Below, piece by piece: positions 1-10,296 of a stretch of DNA of 22,732 bases. This stretch comes from Xanthoparmelia taractica. Its lineage: Eukaryota > Ascomycota > Lecanoromycetes > Lecanorales > Parmeliaceae. The DNA is taken from contig JANQBS010000445.1 of assembly GCA_033085395.1 (NCBI GenBank), positions 1 through 22,732 on the forward strand, read 5' to 3'. The notes below the pieces were generated by a model, which ran no database searches, was not told where the DNA came from, and saw only the letters and a program-made list of their open reading frames with translations. Within the stretch, counting starts at the first letter, position 1; every line of letters starts with the position of its first letter. The translations under genes and the position numbers were made by a program.

Positions 1-1003
1 TTAAGTAAGAAATTAATTCTTTCTTATTAAAATTTTATTTATTAATTATTCTTTAATTAAGAGAAGAGAAGCGAACGCAAAGTAATAGAAAATTAATCTT
101 TATAGATTAAAGATCTACGAAAAGAGTAAGAAAAATAATCTAAAATTATTTTATAAGTAATTAGGAAAGAGATTAGCTTAGCGATCTTACGTAGATTGCA
201 ATTTAAGAAAATAATATATTATAGTTATTATTCTAGCCATTACTTATTAGAATAGTTATATTTGCTTAGCGAGATTAAATTAGAAGAAAGTTTATCTTAA
301 TATCACTTATTAAATATCGAAGTTTAATAATTGCTTAAGTTAATTTCGCCCTAACTTATATATTAACCTAGAATTTTCTTATCTTATTCGTCACCTAATA
401 TAAAAAATAATCTATATTATAAGATATTTCTATATATATTAGAAATTTCTTAGATCATGTCATGATATTAGTAATTTCTCATCTTATATCTTTATAAGTG
501 ATCTAATATGACCCCCCTATGATACCCTCCCATGATATGATATAATACGATATGATATAGAATATCCCACCAAATATACTAGACCTTTCCGACCCGTAAT
601 AAGATCTACGAAATTAAAGATAAGTATAAGAATCTTAGATCTTTATATTAATAATAAGCTTAGATAGATATCTTATATAAAAGAGATTAAGGCGAAGATA
701 ATATCTTGATATAGAGCGCTATCGATAATAGTACTCTACGTAAGAGATTATTCTTAATAAAGTAAGATAGATCTATAGCGCGATAATTCAATCGATTATA
801 ATCTACGTAGTAGCGATATTATATATTTTTAAGGGACTTTAAAGAGTATATAAAAAGTATATAAAGTAGCTAGAAGTAATATAAAATAAATATCTTCGTA
901 AGATCTTAAGAGCGTTTAAGATAATTAATATTAGAGTATTAAAGATCGAGTTGAGAATTGTCCCGATTCGAATTATATTAAACGAGATACTTCTTCGAAA
1001 TTA

Positions 1004-1305
1004 AATAACGAGAAAAACGTATTTGATATTAAAAGTAAAGTATATTTATATTACAATAAAGCTTCGTAAGAAAAAGAAAAGATAAAGAAAAAAGAGAGAA
1101 ATAAGAAAGATTTTCACGAAAGAAAAAAGATTATAAGCTTTATATATATTATATATAGATAATTAAATTAAGCTAATTAAATTAGATTAGAGTTAAGATA
1201 TAAAGAAGATTTATAATATAATAAAGAATAAAATACGCTATAAAATAATTATTAGACGAATATTTTTAAGTAAACGAAAAGTATAATCTAATAAGATAAT
1301 TTATA
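1004..1305 (+). repeat. 1-kb direct repeat, copy 1, left part
   Basis: This is similar along its length to 4683-5000: shared landmarks include the GATATTAAAAGTA stretch, AAGCTTCGTAAG, an A/G-rich AAAGAAAAGATAAAG run, and ATTATTAGACGAAT near the right end. Differences are mostly transitions, plus a ~15-bp segment present only in the second copy. The family was not recognised; the left boundary is uncertain. Confidence 0.7.
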
Positions 1306-1310
1306 AATCG

Positions 1311-1468
1311 TGTTAGACTATACGAAGTTATATAAGTATTATAAGTGCTATAAGTGCGTCGTATAAACTTTATATAGATAAATAAAGTGCGTTTTCTATA
1401 AAGCGCGACACTTGAACTCATAAGTTATTATTTTTAATTCTATAATATAATTGAAAAGCGCTCTTATA
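1311..1468 (+). repeat. 5' LTR of the small element
   Basis: This 158-bp LTR begins TGTTAGACTATACG and ends CTTATA. It matches 1835-2054 along its whole length apart from RIP-type transitions, one extra base near 1430, and having only two copies of the 9-bp internal repeat (1337-1354) where the other LTR has nine. Confidence 0.8.
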
Positions 1469-1834
1469 AAAGTATCGCGATTCGGTTTTAAGTTTAATTC
1501 GGGTACTCTAAAATACTCTCGACTACACTCGAATTAGAAACTTCGTGAAGCTACTAATAATTCTCGAATAGAAGCGTCGATTCGCAAAAAGTAAAGTTAT
1601 AAATTCGATCTTAGCTTTAATTAAAACTTCTAGACGAATTAATTTTAAGTTAAAAGAATTTAATATAATCTAACAAAGATAATTCGAGAATTTAATTTTT
1701 AGAGCTTTGATAGTCTTATCTTTAGAAATCGTTTTGACACTACTAAGATTAGAATTCTAGGATCGCCGCCCTAGGGGGTCTAGGGTTATTAACGCTTGAG
1801 GCGTCGGGGACGTCGCCTTAGAAGAGGGGATAAT

Positions 1835-2054
1835 TGTTAGGCTATACGAAGTTATATAAGTATTATAAGTGTTATAAGTGTTATAAGTGTTATAAGTGTT
1901 ATAAGTGTTATAAGTGTTATAAGTGTTATAAATACTATAAGTGCGCCGTATAGACTTTATATAGATAAATAGAATACGTCTTCTATAAAGCGCGGCACTC
2001 GAATCCATGAGTTATATTTTTAATTCTATGATACAATTAAAAAGCGTTCTTACA
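1835..2054 (+). repeat. 3' LTR of the small element
   Basis: This 220-bp LTR begins TGTTAGGCTATACG and ends CTTACA. It is about 62 bp longer than its partner, and the difference is explained by seven additional 9-bp units. It keeps the terminal CA that the 5' copy has lost. Confidence 0.8.
1861..1941 (+). repeat. 9-bp minisatellite inside the 3' LTR
   Basis: Nine head-to-tail 9-bp units with consensus TGTTATAAG. The six central units (1870-1923) are identical and the outer ones vary (TATTATAAG first, TGTTATAAA and TACTATAAG last). The matching place in the 5' LTR has only two units, both of outer type. Confidence 0.9.
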
Positions 2055-2080
2055 AATCGATAGAAGAATACTTTATAAAC

Positions 2081-2781
2081 AATTAATAAAAACTAAGAGC
2101 TTTATTTTTATTTAAATAAGAATAGAGAAAAGTAATTTAATTTACTTTCTATATATATATAAAATATTAGACTTCTATTTAGTAAATTATATATATAAAT
2201 AAGAAAAATATAATATTAAATATATTTTATTATATCTCGAGTTAATAAATAGACGATAGATTCTAATAGATAACGCTAAAATAAAAGATATATAATAAAT
2301 ACTATTAATTAAGAAGAAATTAAAGTAATCGCGAAATAACTAATATAAATAAATCTTTTAATATAAACTTTTAAGTAAATAATTAGCTATATAATTAAAA
2401 CGAGAGAGCGAGAAGAAATAGATAACTTTAACGTACATATCTTAGCTTATTACTAACTACTCTATTAACTTTATTTTTATCGATAGTTTAATAAAGTTAT
2501 AGAACGATAGAAACGAAAAGACTTAATTAGAAATTAATATAAAAGATAGAATTAGAGATATAATATATAAATAATATTTAAAGATATTCGATTATTATAA
2601 GAAATATAAATATAATTAAAAGATATATAACTAGATAAAGTAGAATATAAAAAAAAAAAATTTTATTCTAGAGCGACGCGATATTTCTTAAGATTTCCCT
2701 ACTAAATAACGTTTATATAGTAGATCGTAATTATTCTTTATAGTTTAAATAGACACGAATATAAAAATTAATTAATTAATT
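2081..2781 (+). repeat. 1-kb direct repeat, copy 1, right part
   Basis: This continues the repeat after the inserted small LTR element and aligns with 5001-5670. The match runs from AATTAATAAA through GAGCGACGCGATATTTC to an AATTAATTAATTA end. It has about 30 bp more than the other copy near 2580-2610. No protein family could be recognised through the mutations. Confidence 0.75.
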
Positions 2782-3778
2782 AATATATAATTAAAAGATT
2801 AGACATCGATCTTAATCTAAGAAACTCTAAGCTACTTTATAAAAATTCTATTTTAAATAAGATAACTAATCGCTTAAAAAAATAATTTAAATAACTTATT
2901 AAAAATATCTAAAATTAAGAATTTACTAATAAAGACTCTTAGTAATAAGAGATTTATTATTTTATATTAATATTTAATCTATATATTACTACGCTATTTA
3001 CTTATCTTTTTATATAACGAGTAGTTTTAATATAATAATATATCGAATATTAATATTACTTTAAATAATAGTCTTTATACTTATAGACGTAGATCTTACA
3101 AATATATCTTACGAGTAATACGAGTTATTAATCGAGATAACTCTACTCGAGTAACTCTAATCTTATTTTATAGATATATAATACTTATTTATTTTCTCTT
3201 ATTTAATTATTAATCTTAATTAAATATTTTATATAAATTCGTATTAATAAATTTAATCTTTTTCTTTACTACGATAAACTACTTTAGTATTTTATCTACG
3301 ATACTTATATAATTATCGAGAGTAATTAACTTTATTAGATTAAGTAGAATAAAAACCCATTCGCGCTAATATATATTAAGTAATTATTAATATTTAGATC
3401 GCTAAAGCTATTATAGAGACTTAGATTAATAAGTAACGAATCGTTCTCTCTTTCTTATATTAATAAGATTTATAATTTATAAAGTAATTCTATTAGAATA
3501 TTATTACTTAATTAACTAAGTTCGAATAATTAAATCTCTTTAAGATTTTTATCTATAATTTAAAATAAATCGAGATTATTAAGAATCTTTTATTTAATAG
3601 ATAAGCTATTAATCGCTTAAATTTAATTACGCGAGTATTTATATTAAAGCTAAAGACTCTTATAAAGAATATCTTAAAGAAGAAGACACTTAATATACTC
3701 TAATTCTCTTTCTTAGCGACTATATATCTTTCTATTATATTAATAGAGTAGATCTTATAAAAGTGTATTAATTAGATA

Positions 3779-4150
3779 ATTAATATAAATTATAGTCTCT
3801 AAGAGTATTTCTAATACGATTTAATCTTTTATACGCTATAATTTCTATTAATTAGTTCTACGATTAATTCTATAGTAACTCTCTATTCTTCTTTAACTAA
3901 GTACGTCTAATAAAAATACGTTAATTAAGTAATTAGTGCGGGTTTCAATCCCTATAAGTGTTTTTAACACGATTTAATCTCTTATACGTTATAGTTTCTA
4001 CTAATTAGTTCTAAGATATTTCTTAATTTAATAGCGTAGATCTCTTTAGCGATATAATAGTGAAGCGATTAATATAGATTATAGTCTCTAAGAATACTTC
4101 TAGCACGATTTAATTCTCTATACGTCGTAACTTTTATTTATTAGTTCTAT
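3779..4150 (+). repeat. Three diverged ~75-bp direct repeats
   Basis: Copies at about 3779-3863, 3946-4014 and 4069-4150 share a core close to GTGTTTCTARCACGATTTA (3804-3822, 3958-3976, 4093-4112), followed by TTATACG-YTATA-like sequence and ending in TTAGTTCT. The outer two also share TATAGTCTCTAAGA upstream. The same core recurs at 14022-14040, inside the chromovirus on the other side of the island. Confidence 0.55.
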
Positions 4151-4682
4151 AGTATTATTAACAAAAATTCTTATTTCTTATAGAGATAAAGCCCGATCGA
4201 TTAAAATTTCGATTTAAATATATTAGATCGAGTTTTAGCGTATATCTACACTATAGAGTTTTAAAAACGAGATTTATTGCACGTTTATATTCTTATTATT
4301 CTATACTCTAAAATTCGCTTCTTTAGCGTAATTAAGATAGATATTACTATTAATACTAAGATTATAGATTAAGATCTATATCTTAATCTATATATAATCG
4401 TTATTAAATATATTCTTTATAAGAATTATAGTTAGTACGTTATTAATAGAATATATATTATTTCTCTCTCTTAAGACTCGAATAAGAATAAATATAATAA
4501 GAGATTCTTAAAGAATTTTTATAATCGTACGATTTTTATATTAAACTTTAAATATCTTAAATATCGTTAATATAGATTAATTAAGATTTTAGAGAATAAG
4601 TTCAAGTAGAATTATTAAGTAATATTCTATAATCTCTATTTGTTCGATTAAATATAACGCTTATATTAATATTAAGATATTA

Positions 4683-5670
4683 GACGACGAGGAAAACGCA
4701 CTCGATATTAAAAGTAGAAAATATCTATATTAGAATAAAGCTTCGTAAGGAAAAGAAAAGATAAAGAAAAAAGAGAAAAACGAGAAAGATCCCTGCGAAA
4801 GAAACGAAGTTATAAGCTCTACGTATACTACGTATAAATAATTAGATTAAGCTAATTAAGTTAGATTAGAGTCGAGACGTAAAGAAGATTTATAGAGCGA
4901 TAAAGAAGTAGAAGAATAAATAATAAAGTACGATATAGAATAATTATTAGACGAATGTCTTTAAGTAAATAAGAAGTATAGTCTAACGAGATAATCTACG
5001 AATTAATAAAAGCTAAGAGCTTTACTTTATTTAAATAAGAATAGAGAAAAGTAATCTAATTTACTTTCTTTATATATATAGAATATTAAACTTCTACTTG
5101 ATAAACTATATATATAAATAAAGAAAATAAAACGTTAAATATATTTTATTATCTTATCTTAAGTTAATAAATAGATAATAGATTCTAATAGATAATGCTA
5201 AAATATAAGATATATAATAAATACTATCTATTAAGAAGAGAATTAAAGTAATCGCGAAATAATTAATATAAATAAATCTCTTAATATAATACTTTTTAAT
5301 AAGTATTTAATTATATAATTAAGACGAGAGAGAAAAAAGAAATAAATAACTTTAACGCGTATATCTTAGCTTTTTATTAACTATCTTATTAACTTTATTC
5401 TTATCGATAGTCTAATAAAATTATAAGACGATAGAAATAAAAAGACTTAACTAGAAATAAATATAAAAGATAGAGTTAAAGACGTAATATATAAATATAA
5501 TTATAAGATATATAACTAGATAAAGTAGAAAATAGGGAAAGAAAGGGTTTTTATTCTAGAGCGACGCGATATTTCTTAAGATTTCCCTACTAAACAACGT
5601 CTACATAGTAGACCGTAATTATTCTTTATAGTTTAAATAGATACGAGTATAAGAATTAATAAATTAATTA
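4683..5670 (+). repeat. 1-kb direct repeat, copy 2 (without the LTR element)
   Basis: This single stretch joins the parts that copy 1 carries on either side of 1311-2054. Around 5000 the sequence passes directly from the left part to the right part, so it approximates an empty site, though it also lacks about 25 bp (2055-2080) that flank the element in copy 1. It looks somewhat less mutated than copy 1. It is an unidentified RIP-inactivated repeat, perhaps a retroelement or DNA-transposon fragment. Confidence 0.75.
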
Positions 5671-5856
5671 ATCTTAATATTACTCTCGCGAGAAAATTTA
5701 TTAAATCGCTCGATTCTAATCTTAAATCTTTAAAAGCGTAGATAATTTTCTAGATATTAAATTTTCGAGTATTAGACTTAATAGTCTTAATATTATTAGA
5801 ACTACTTAAATAGTATTAAAGCGATATTAAATAAATTACGATATTAGATTTACTCT

Positions 5857-6000
5857 TTTGTCACGAACGAATGGACGTGTAGTGGGATTGACTGCTTCTA
5901 TTGTTCTAAACAGGCTACGAAGGCTCTGAAAACTCTTCTCCGGAGCAACAATGATGCACACCGGCTTGGCATACGGAGAGCAGATGTCAAAACCGTGATA
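5857..6000 (-). other. Isolated fragment of normal composition, possibly a gene relic
   Basis: About 140 bp of ordinary base composition with intact CpA and TpG lie between RIP-mutated blocks. On the minus strand one frame is open throughout (about 47 codons) and reads like a short strand-helix stretch (AKPVCIIVAPEKSFQSLRS...). Such a short open frame is expected by chance fairly often, so the coding claim is weak. There is no start codon, stop codon or splice site that would define a gene. Confidence 0.3.
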
Positions 6001-6160
6001 TCTTAAAGTAGTACGTAGCTTCGTTAATTACGTAAACTAAAATAATAAATTTTTAATTAAAACGTTTAAAATATAGTACGTACTATTAAATCTATCGATC
6101 TAACTATAGTAACTATATTTTAACTATCTACAAACGGTATCGATATATCGAACGATACCA
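6001..6160. repeat. Short AT-rich insert with palindromes
   Basis: This ~160-bp RIP-like segment interrupts sequence of normal composition. It has a perfect 14-bp palindrome, ATAGTACGTACTAT (6073-6086), and near its right edge an inverted repeat GGTATCG/CGATACC (6136-6142 and 6153-6159). It may be a miniature element or a fragment of a larger repeat; no target duplication could be confirmed. Confidence 0.4.
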
Positions 6161-8080
6161 CTACTGTTCGAGCATCCCGTAGCCTTCCGCTAAGGTAGCC
6201 TTAGACTAACCCTAATCTTCCGGATACGGCCAGATCACGGTCGATCTAGGGCCAGGTGGCTCACCGGGTTTTGCTGAGCTCAGTGGACGGCGGCGCAATC
6301 CGCCAGAACTTGGCACCAGAATGTTGGCTTTGAGTTGGGGTCTACTTGTCAACTCTCCGTCCCGTTCTCCTCTTGTGCCAGGATAATCGAGCTTCACAAG
6401 CTCTCTATCCCGACATTGCCCATCGTACACAAGCTACTAGTCCTCAACTTCGCAATTCTCCGCAAGATGAAAGGTTGTTACGGGAAGTTTGTTCGGACGC
6501 CAACGGGTCATCCGTCAGAACCTTGGTTCTAGCAAGGCACCAAGCCCGCCTCACGCGCCGCGAGGCCCGGCTAAAGTCATTACACGGCTAATGTCGAATC
6601 TAGGGGCCATTGATACTTTCAGAGTCTGCTCCAGCAGCAGTGTCGTCCGCTCGTCTCCCTCGTCTCCCTCCAACCCTGCTCCAGTGGCACCTTCGTTGCC
6701 CTCCATTTCCTGCCCAAGCCTTCTAGAATGCAGGGTTAATTAGGTTTGGCGTCGGATACGGGTGAAGGATTGTGCAGTATAGATGAGCAGGATGATGAAG
6801 AGGGCGTTTGCGAGGCAGGTGGGATGTTGTGAGGCGAGGTTGCCAGTAATTTTGGGGGTTTGAGTTTGGGTTTTTGGTCGTGCCATTCATCGCGACTAGA
6901 AATATCGTTATATAGACTTTTGGGCGGTTATCGATAAAAGTATATGCATGCACGAGACCTTTTTCCGACTTGCAGCAAGGAGTGAGACATGCCGATGGGC
7001 AAATGCATTCCAAGCATCCCCCTCATTCGTGTGGCCCACGCCAGCAAAGACGTGCTTGAACCTCAGACTCAGACTGCCTTCCCTGTCATAAGGTCCGCTC
7101 AATGAATTCATTGACCGCCTCCTGCATATTGCCTAGCTCTTAATATAGACATACGTCTAAGCTTAGGCCACGAGCCACAGTACTCCATGCCTATCTTGTG
7201 GCATAGAGATCTCCTCGGCAGTGTATGTCAAGTGCCGATCTGTCGTCGTGGTCCTGGTTTTAGGATCCTAGAGTCTCCTAAAACACTTAACCACGTAGCC
7301 GAGAAGTGTTCCTATAATGCAGGATCTAATTCCGATACAGCAGAGCATCTTGTCTGGACCGCAGCCATTAAACACGCGAATCTGATATCAAAGAGAGCTT
7401 ACGTCGTGTCTGGGGATTCACTGATTCGCCAATTGAGGTCGGATCCCCTATTTAGGTGCCCTAGCTATCTAAGCCACCTCTTCATAGCATGTTTTTATCC
7501 ATCGAGTGGCGCTTTGTTCCTCGCCATTGTCTCGGGTCAGGTCTGAGATCGACCCTGGGCTTGGTGCATATGCGACTTCTATCATCGTCTCAATCTCATT
7601 GTCCCGATTGGACTCGCTTGAGATCTCTTTTGTTTGCAGGACCGCAGAAGGGGCTGCTAGGGGCTGCTTGTGCGATTAAAGGGGTTGGCAGCGGCGGGTT
7701 GGTGCAGGCTTCTAGAAAAACGTCAGTGTGGCCGACAATCATAGGAGTCGAGGTTAGGAAGGTTTACTCTAGCGTGTGGGGCAAGCAAGCCGGCGGGATG
7801 CGTTCTTCGTGGGTTGAATGCTCAAACACAACCGACACTTCCATCACACTGACGCTACATTGTTTTCTGACTGTACAAAGGGCTTGAATTGATCCTGTGG
7901 ATGAATCACCCGAGTCTGTCTTTCCCTCAACTAATTTCCAATGCCAGCTTATACGTTCATTGACTACCTTAACACTGTAACCTTTGGATGCGCTCTCCCT
8001 TTCTCACCTTTGGCGACTTGCAGATCCCAGCTGAAGAAGAGAATGCAGCTTCAGAAGCATATCTAATACCAAAAAACGAC
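6161..8080. other. Island edge without a supported gene
   Basis: The composition is normal here, but several short overlapping frames on both strands (about 60-130 codons, for example plus 7187-7546 and 7489-7887, minus 6723-7111) compete with one another. None has a recognisable domain, a plausible multi-exon extension or a convincing start context. A serine/proline-rich plus-strand frame at 6331-6591 is open but has no ATG. The stretch may hold promoter sequence, a non-coding transcript or a very decayed gene. Confidence 0.5.
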
Positions 8081-8129
8081 AGTGGGCCTGGAAACTTCCT
8101 TCATCTGGTCGGATCTTGAATTGGCTTGT

Positions 8130-8477
8130 CACTTCGATTACTCTCACACCTACCTACATTCAACAACCACCTATTCTTCAACCTACCTACCTAATTACCT
8201 CCCACAGCCAACTCGACAAGTATCGCCTCTCCACAATATTCATTCAACCAAGATATACCTCGAACCTCTGCCCTCGCCCTCCGAACCCTTTCCTCCACCA
8301 GGGACATCACAACGCCTGCCACAATCCAAGCAGCACTTACCACCATACCCGCCACCGCGTATATTCACTAACACACTTGCCGATAAGCTCACCCTGCCTT
8401 AAATCGTTGGAGAACTAGTGGGACATCCTGGTCAGAGCTGCCGAAGAAGCGGCATTACCTGTTGAACCAAAAACAAG
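8130..8477 (+). promoter_or_regulatory. Pyrimidine-rich leader / core promoter of the retropepsin-like gene
   Basis: The plus strand is strongly enriched in C and T with CAAC, CTACCTACCTA and CCTCCAC-type runs, as is common around transcription starts and in 5' leaders of filamentous fungi. The purine-containing AAAACAAG just before the ATG at 8478 gives an A at -3, a good start context. Two overlapping frames here (from 8082 and 8116) are low-complexity translations of this tract and not genes. The exact transcription start cannot be told. Confidence 0.45.
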
Positions 8478-10296
8478 ATGGAGACCATCGACCAGCCGTC
8501 AGCTGATACGGGCACCCTTGCTGGCTGGATTCGGAATCTTCCAACAAAGTTTCCAGACGTCAATGGAGGAGTCATGGAGGAGATGATCTCACTGACTCTT
8601 CGCTACTTCAAAGAAGTCAGTAAAGCTGCCGGGCCCTATCAAGACGCTCCTTCGGTACTTGAGATGCTTGAGCTGCAAAGACGGTTTAGTCTATGGCAAG
8701 ACAGCGTCAGCGGCCTTGACCAAAAACTAGAAAATAACCCAGCAGTGAGGGTGTTTATTGTGTCGGACCTCGCGGGCCTCGTCTTAATACTTAGCACAGG
8801 TAGCACAAACCGCTCCACGCTTAAATTGGTTCTGCCGCTGACATCTGAGACAGGTGAAAGACTTTTTACGCAAGAGTTCCAACCGACTTTACTCGACAAG
8901 ACCAGACGGGTCCTTGAGCAAGCTTCAAAAATCGCTCTTTTTCATCTGAAACACCCAGCAAGCTGTCCGCCACTCGATATTCTCGGGTTTTGCAATTCAA
9001 CAACAAAGGAGATCAAATTTATAACAGAAAATCTTTTCGATCTACTGTCCACGATTCAGCATTTAGTTGAGAACTTTGGCGAGACAGAGCCGCGCCAGGC
9101 CGAAGAGACCGGAGTCGGTGAAGGCTGGTCCTTCTCTAATACTCACATCAAACGGGTTCGGAGGCGAATCTCTCAGGCTTTTATACAACTGCGTTCTACA
9201 ATTACGCCTGCTACCCAATTTTCGAGCACTTCCCACGGCGCGAAGACCAGCCGCAAACCTCATTCAAACCCATCGAAGTCGAGCACAAAGAAGTCGTACC
9301 GTTCTACAGATCCCTCTTCCATCCCCACTATCTTTTCAGACAGTGGTACTCAGGATAGCGCTAATACCCCAACGGACACTGTCACGTCTGATTCTCTATC
9401 GGAGGTCGAACAGTCCAGCAGTAAGCCCATAACTTCAATCTCGACTCGAGCATCGTCAAGCTGCAAGAAATGCAGGACTACCTTCAGTGACCCTGCAGGA
9501 ATGGAGTAAGTTGAATCCTTGTGACTTACCACATATCCATCATACTAAGATGTCTCTTAGAAACCATTCTTGTCCTAGCTACAGTATGGCATACCTTCGC
9601 GACCGGTTCATACCGCGCCTCAGTGCTCGCAAGAGCCACGGTATGGCGTTTGATTCAGACGAACCCGTGAGAATCTGGCATCGGAATGGTCAAGATTCCA
9701 AAGAATCCAGAATCGCATTAATCGATACCGGAGCCGATGAAAGCTTCATTCGCCGCTCTATCGTTGAGGAGCTAGAACTCAAAACCACGCCGATTGCTCC
9801 CACAACCCTCACCGCGTTCAATGGCCACGTCTTCACAGTCAGCGAGCGTGTACAACCAAAATGGCAGTTCGACAGAGTTTCGTGGCGCAACCAGGAATTC
9901 CCGTTCTTTGTAGTAGACAATATCCCTGGCAACAGGGATATGGTGCTGGGCAATATTGCCAGGAAATGTTTAAGGATAGGACTCTGGGCTCCCGAGGCGC
10001 TTGTTGCTCATGAAGATTACGAAGGTTTGTTCCAGCCTTGCTTGTCGCGACTGTCGGGTATGATCATTAACGCGGGTTTTCGTATAGATCATTCCACTCT
10101 AGCCTGGCAACAGCAACTGCGTGCAGGACAGCTTCGCGATATGAACGCAAGTCAGGCCAAGACGCGGCGGGAACTTGTAGCCAAACGTGCGCAAATGGCC
10201 CGGGAAAGGGCTGCAGCCGATGCAGCCACCAGGATGAGGCAATCAAATTCAAGGTCACAGCAGGATCCCACAAGGTCGGGCAATAGTCAGGGATGA
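8478..10296 (+). CDS. Zinc-finger and retropepsin-like domain protein (587 aa, two exons)
   Basis: Exon 1 is 8478-9505 and exon 2 is 9561-10296; the 55-nt intron has donor GTAAGT, branch-like TACTAA and acceptor TTAG, and the join keeps the frame. Residues 1-230 are mostly helical and contain an LQRRFSLWQDS-type motif seen in many fungal proteins of unknown function. Residues 235-325 are a Ser/Thr-rich, probably disordered linker. Residues 329-347 form a C2H2-like finger (C329, C332, F336, M342, H345, with C347 as possible fourth ligand). A retropepsin-like fold follows: ALIDTGADESFI gives catalytic Asp398, and DMVLG (469-473) fits the later conserved hydrophobic-Gly element. Residues about 526-570 are a basic, Ala/Arg-rich helix. 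Family knowledge: such domains act as dimeric aspartic proteases or as inactive descendants. Function here is unknown. There is no signal peptide, so it is probably nuclear or cytosolic. The reading frame is intact, with normal codon use. Confidence 0.82.
9506..9560 (+). other. Intron of the retropepsin-like gene
   Basis: A GTAAGT donor, a TACTAA branch-like site at 9543-9548 and a TTAG acceptor ending at 9560 define a 55-nt, phase-2 intron. Without splicing, exon 1 runs into TAA at 9507-9509. With splicing, the two CxxC cysteines of exon 1 join the histidine and cysteine of exon 2 into one zinc-finger motif, which supports this choice over the AGs at 9578 and 9584. Confidence 0.8.

Larger units (their letters stand above)
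1311..2054 (+). mobile_element. Small non-coding LTR element (TRIM-like)
   Basis: Two direct repeats, 1311-1468 and 1835-2054, both start TGTTAG. The downstream one ends CTTACA and the upstream one CTTATA, a CA-to-TA change of RIP type. AATCG stands directly before the first (1306-1310) and directly after the second (2055-2059), a 5-bp target-site duplication. A purine run (GAAGAGGGGA, 1821-1830) lies just before the downstream repeat, where a polypurine tract belongs; this sets plus-strand orientation. The 366-bp interior has no coding frame, and I could not identify a primer-binding site. At 744 bp it fits terminal-repeat retrotransposons in miniature, which must be moved by the proteins of another element. 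The TRIM label is inferred from structure alone. Confidence 0.8.
1..5855. repeat. AT-rich, RIP-mutated repeat block (left arm)
   Basis: The stretch is composed mostly of A and T with TpA everywhere and very few CpA or TpG, while CpG is still common. That is the pattern left when C in CpA is changed to T on both strands, as in repeat-induced point mutation of fungi. No credible protein-coding frame remains; the only long frame (about 1757-2008, minus) is the translation of a 9-bp tandem repeat. Identifiable parts inside (small LTR element, 1-kb direct repeat, ~75-bp repeats) are listed separately. Positions 1-1000 and 2790-3770 hold no structure I could recognise beyond the compositional signature. 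Confidence 0.85.

Noticed and set aside
1757..2008. Minus-strand frame of 83 codons rich in a repeated Tyr-Asn-Thr tripeptide
   Set aside because: It is the translation of the 9-bp minisatellite in the 3' LTR of the small element, whose unit length is a multiple of three; it does not look like a gene.
7187..7887. Two overlapping plus-strand frames of 119 and 132 codons
   Set aside because: They overlap in different registers, have no recognisable domain or consistent splice sites, and mixed codon use. I found no support for a protein.
8082..8418. Proline/threonine-rich plus-strand frames upstream of the retropepsin-like gene
   Set aside because: Two registers are open at once because the DNA is a CT-rich, stop-poor tract. 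It fits a 5' leader better than a coding exon.
9067..9432. 121-codon plus-strand frame inside exon 1 of the retropepsin-like gene
   Set aside because: It is an alternative register of a longer, better-supported exon; the arginine-rich composition is typical of such shadows.
9720..9960. Idea that the retropepsin domain was copied from the neighbouring chromovirus
   Set aside because: Both have Ile-Asp-Thr-Gly-Ala type sites, but the residues around them differ, and the gene has its own N-terminal region and intron. Proximity alone is no evidence of origin.
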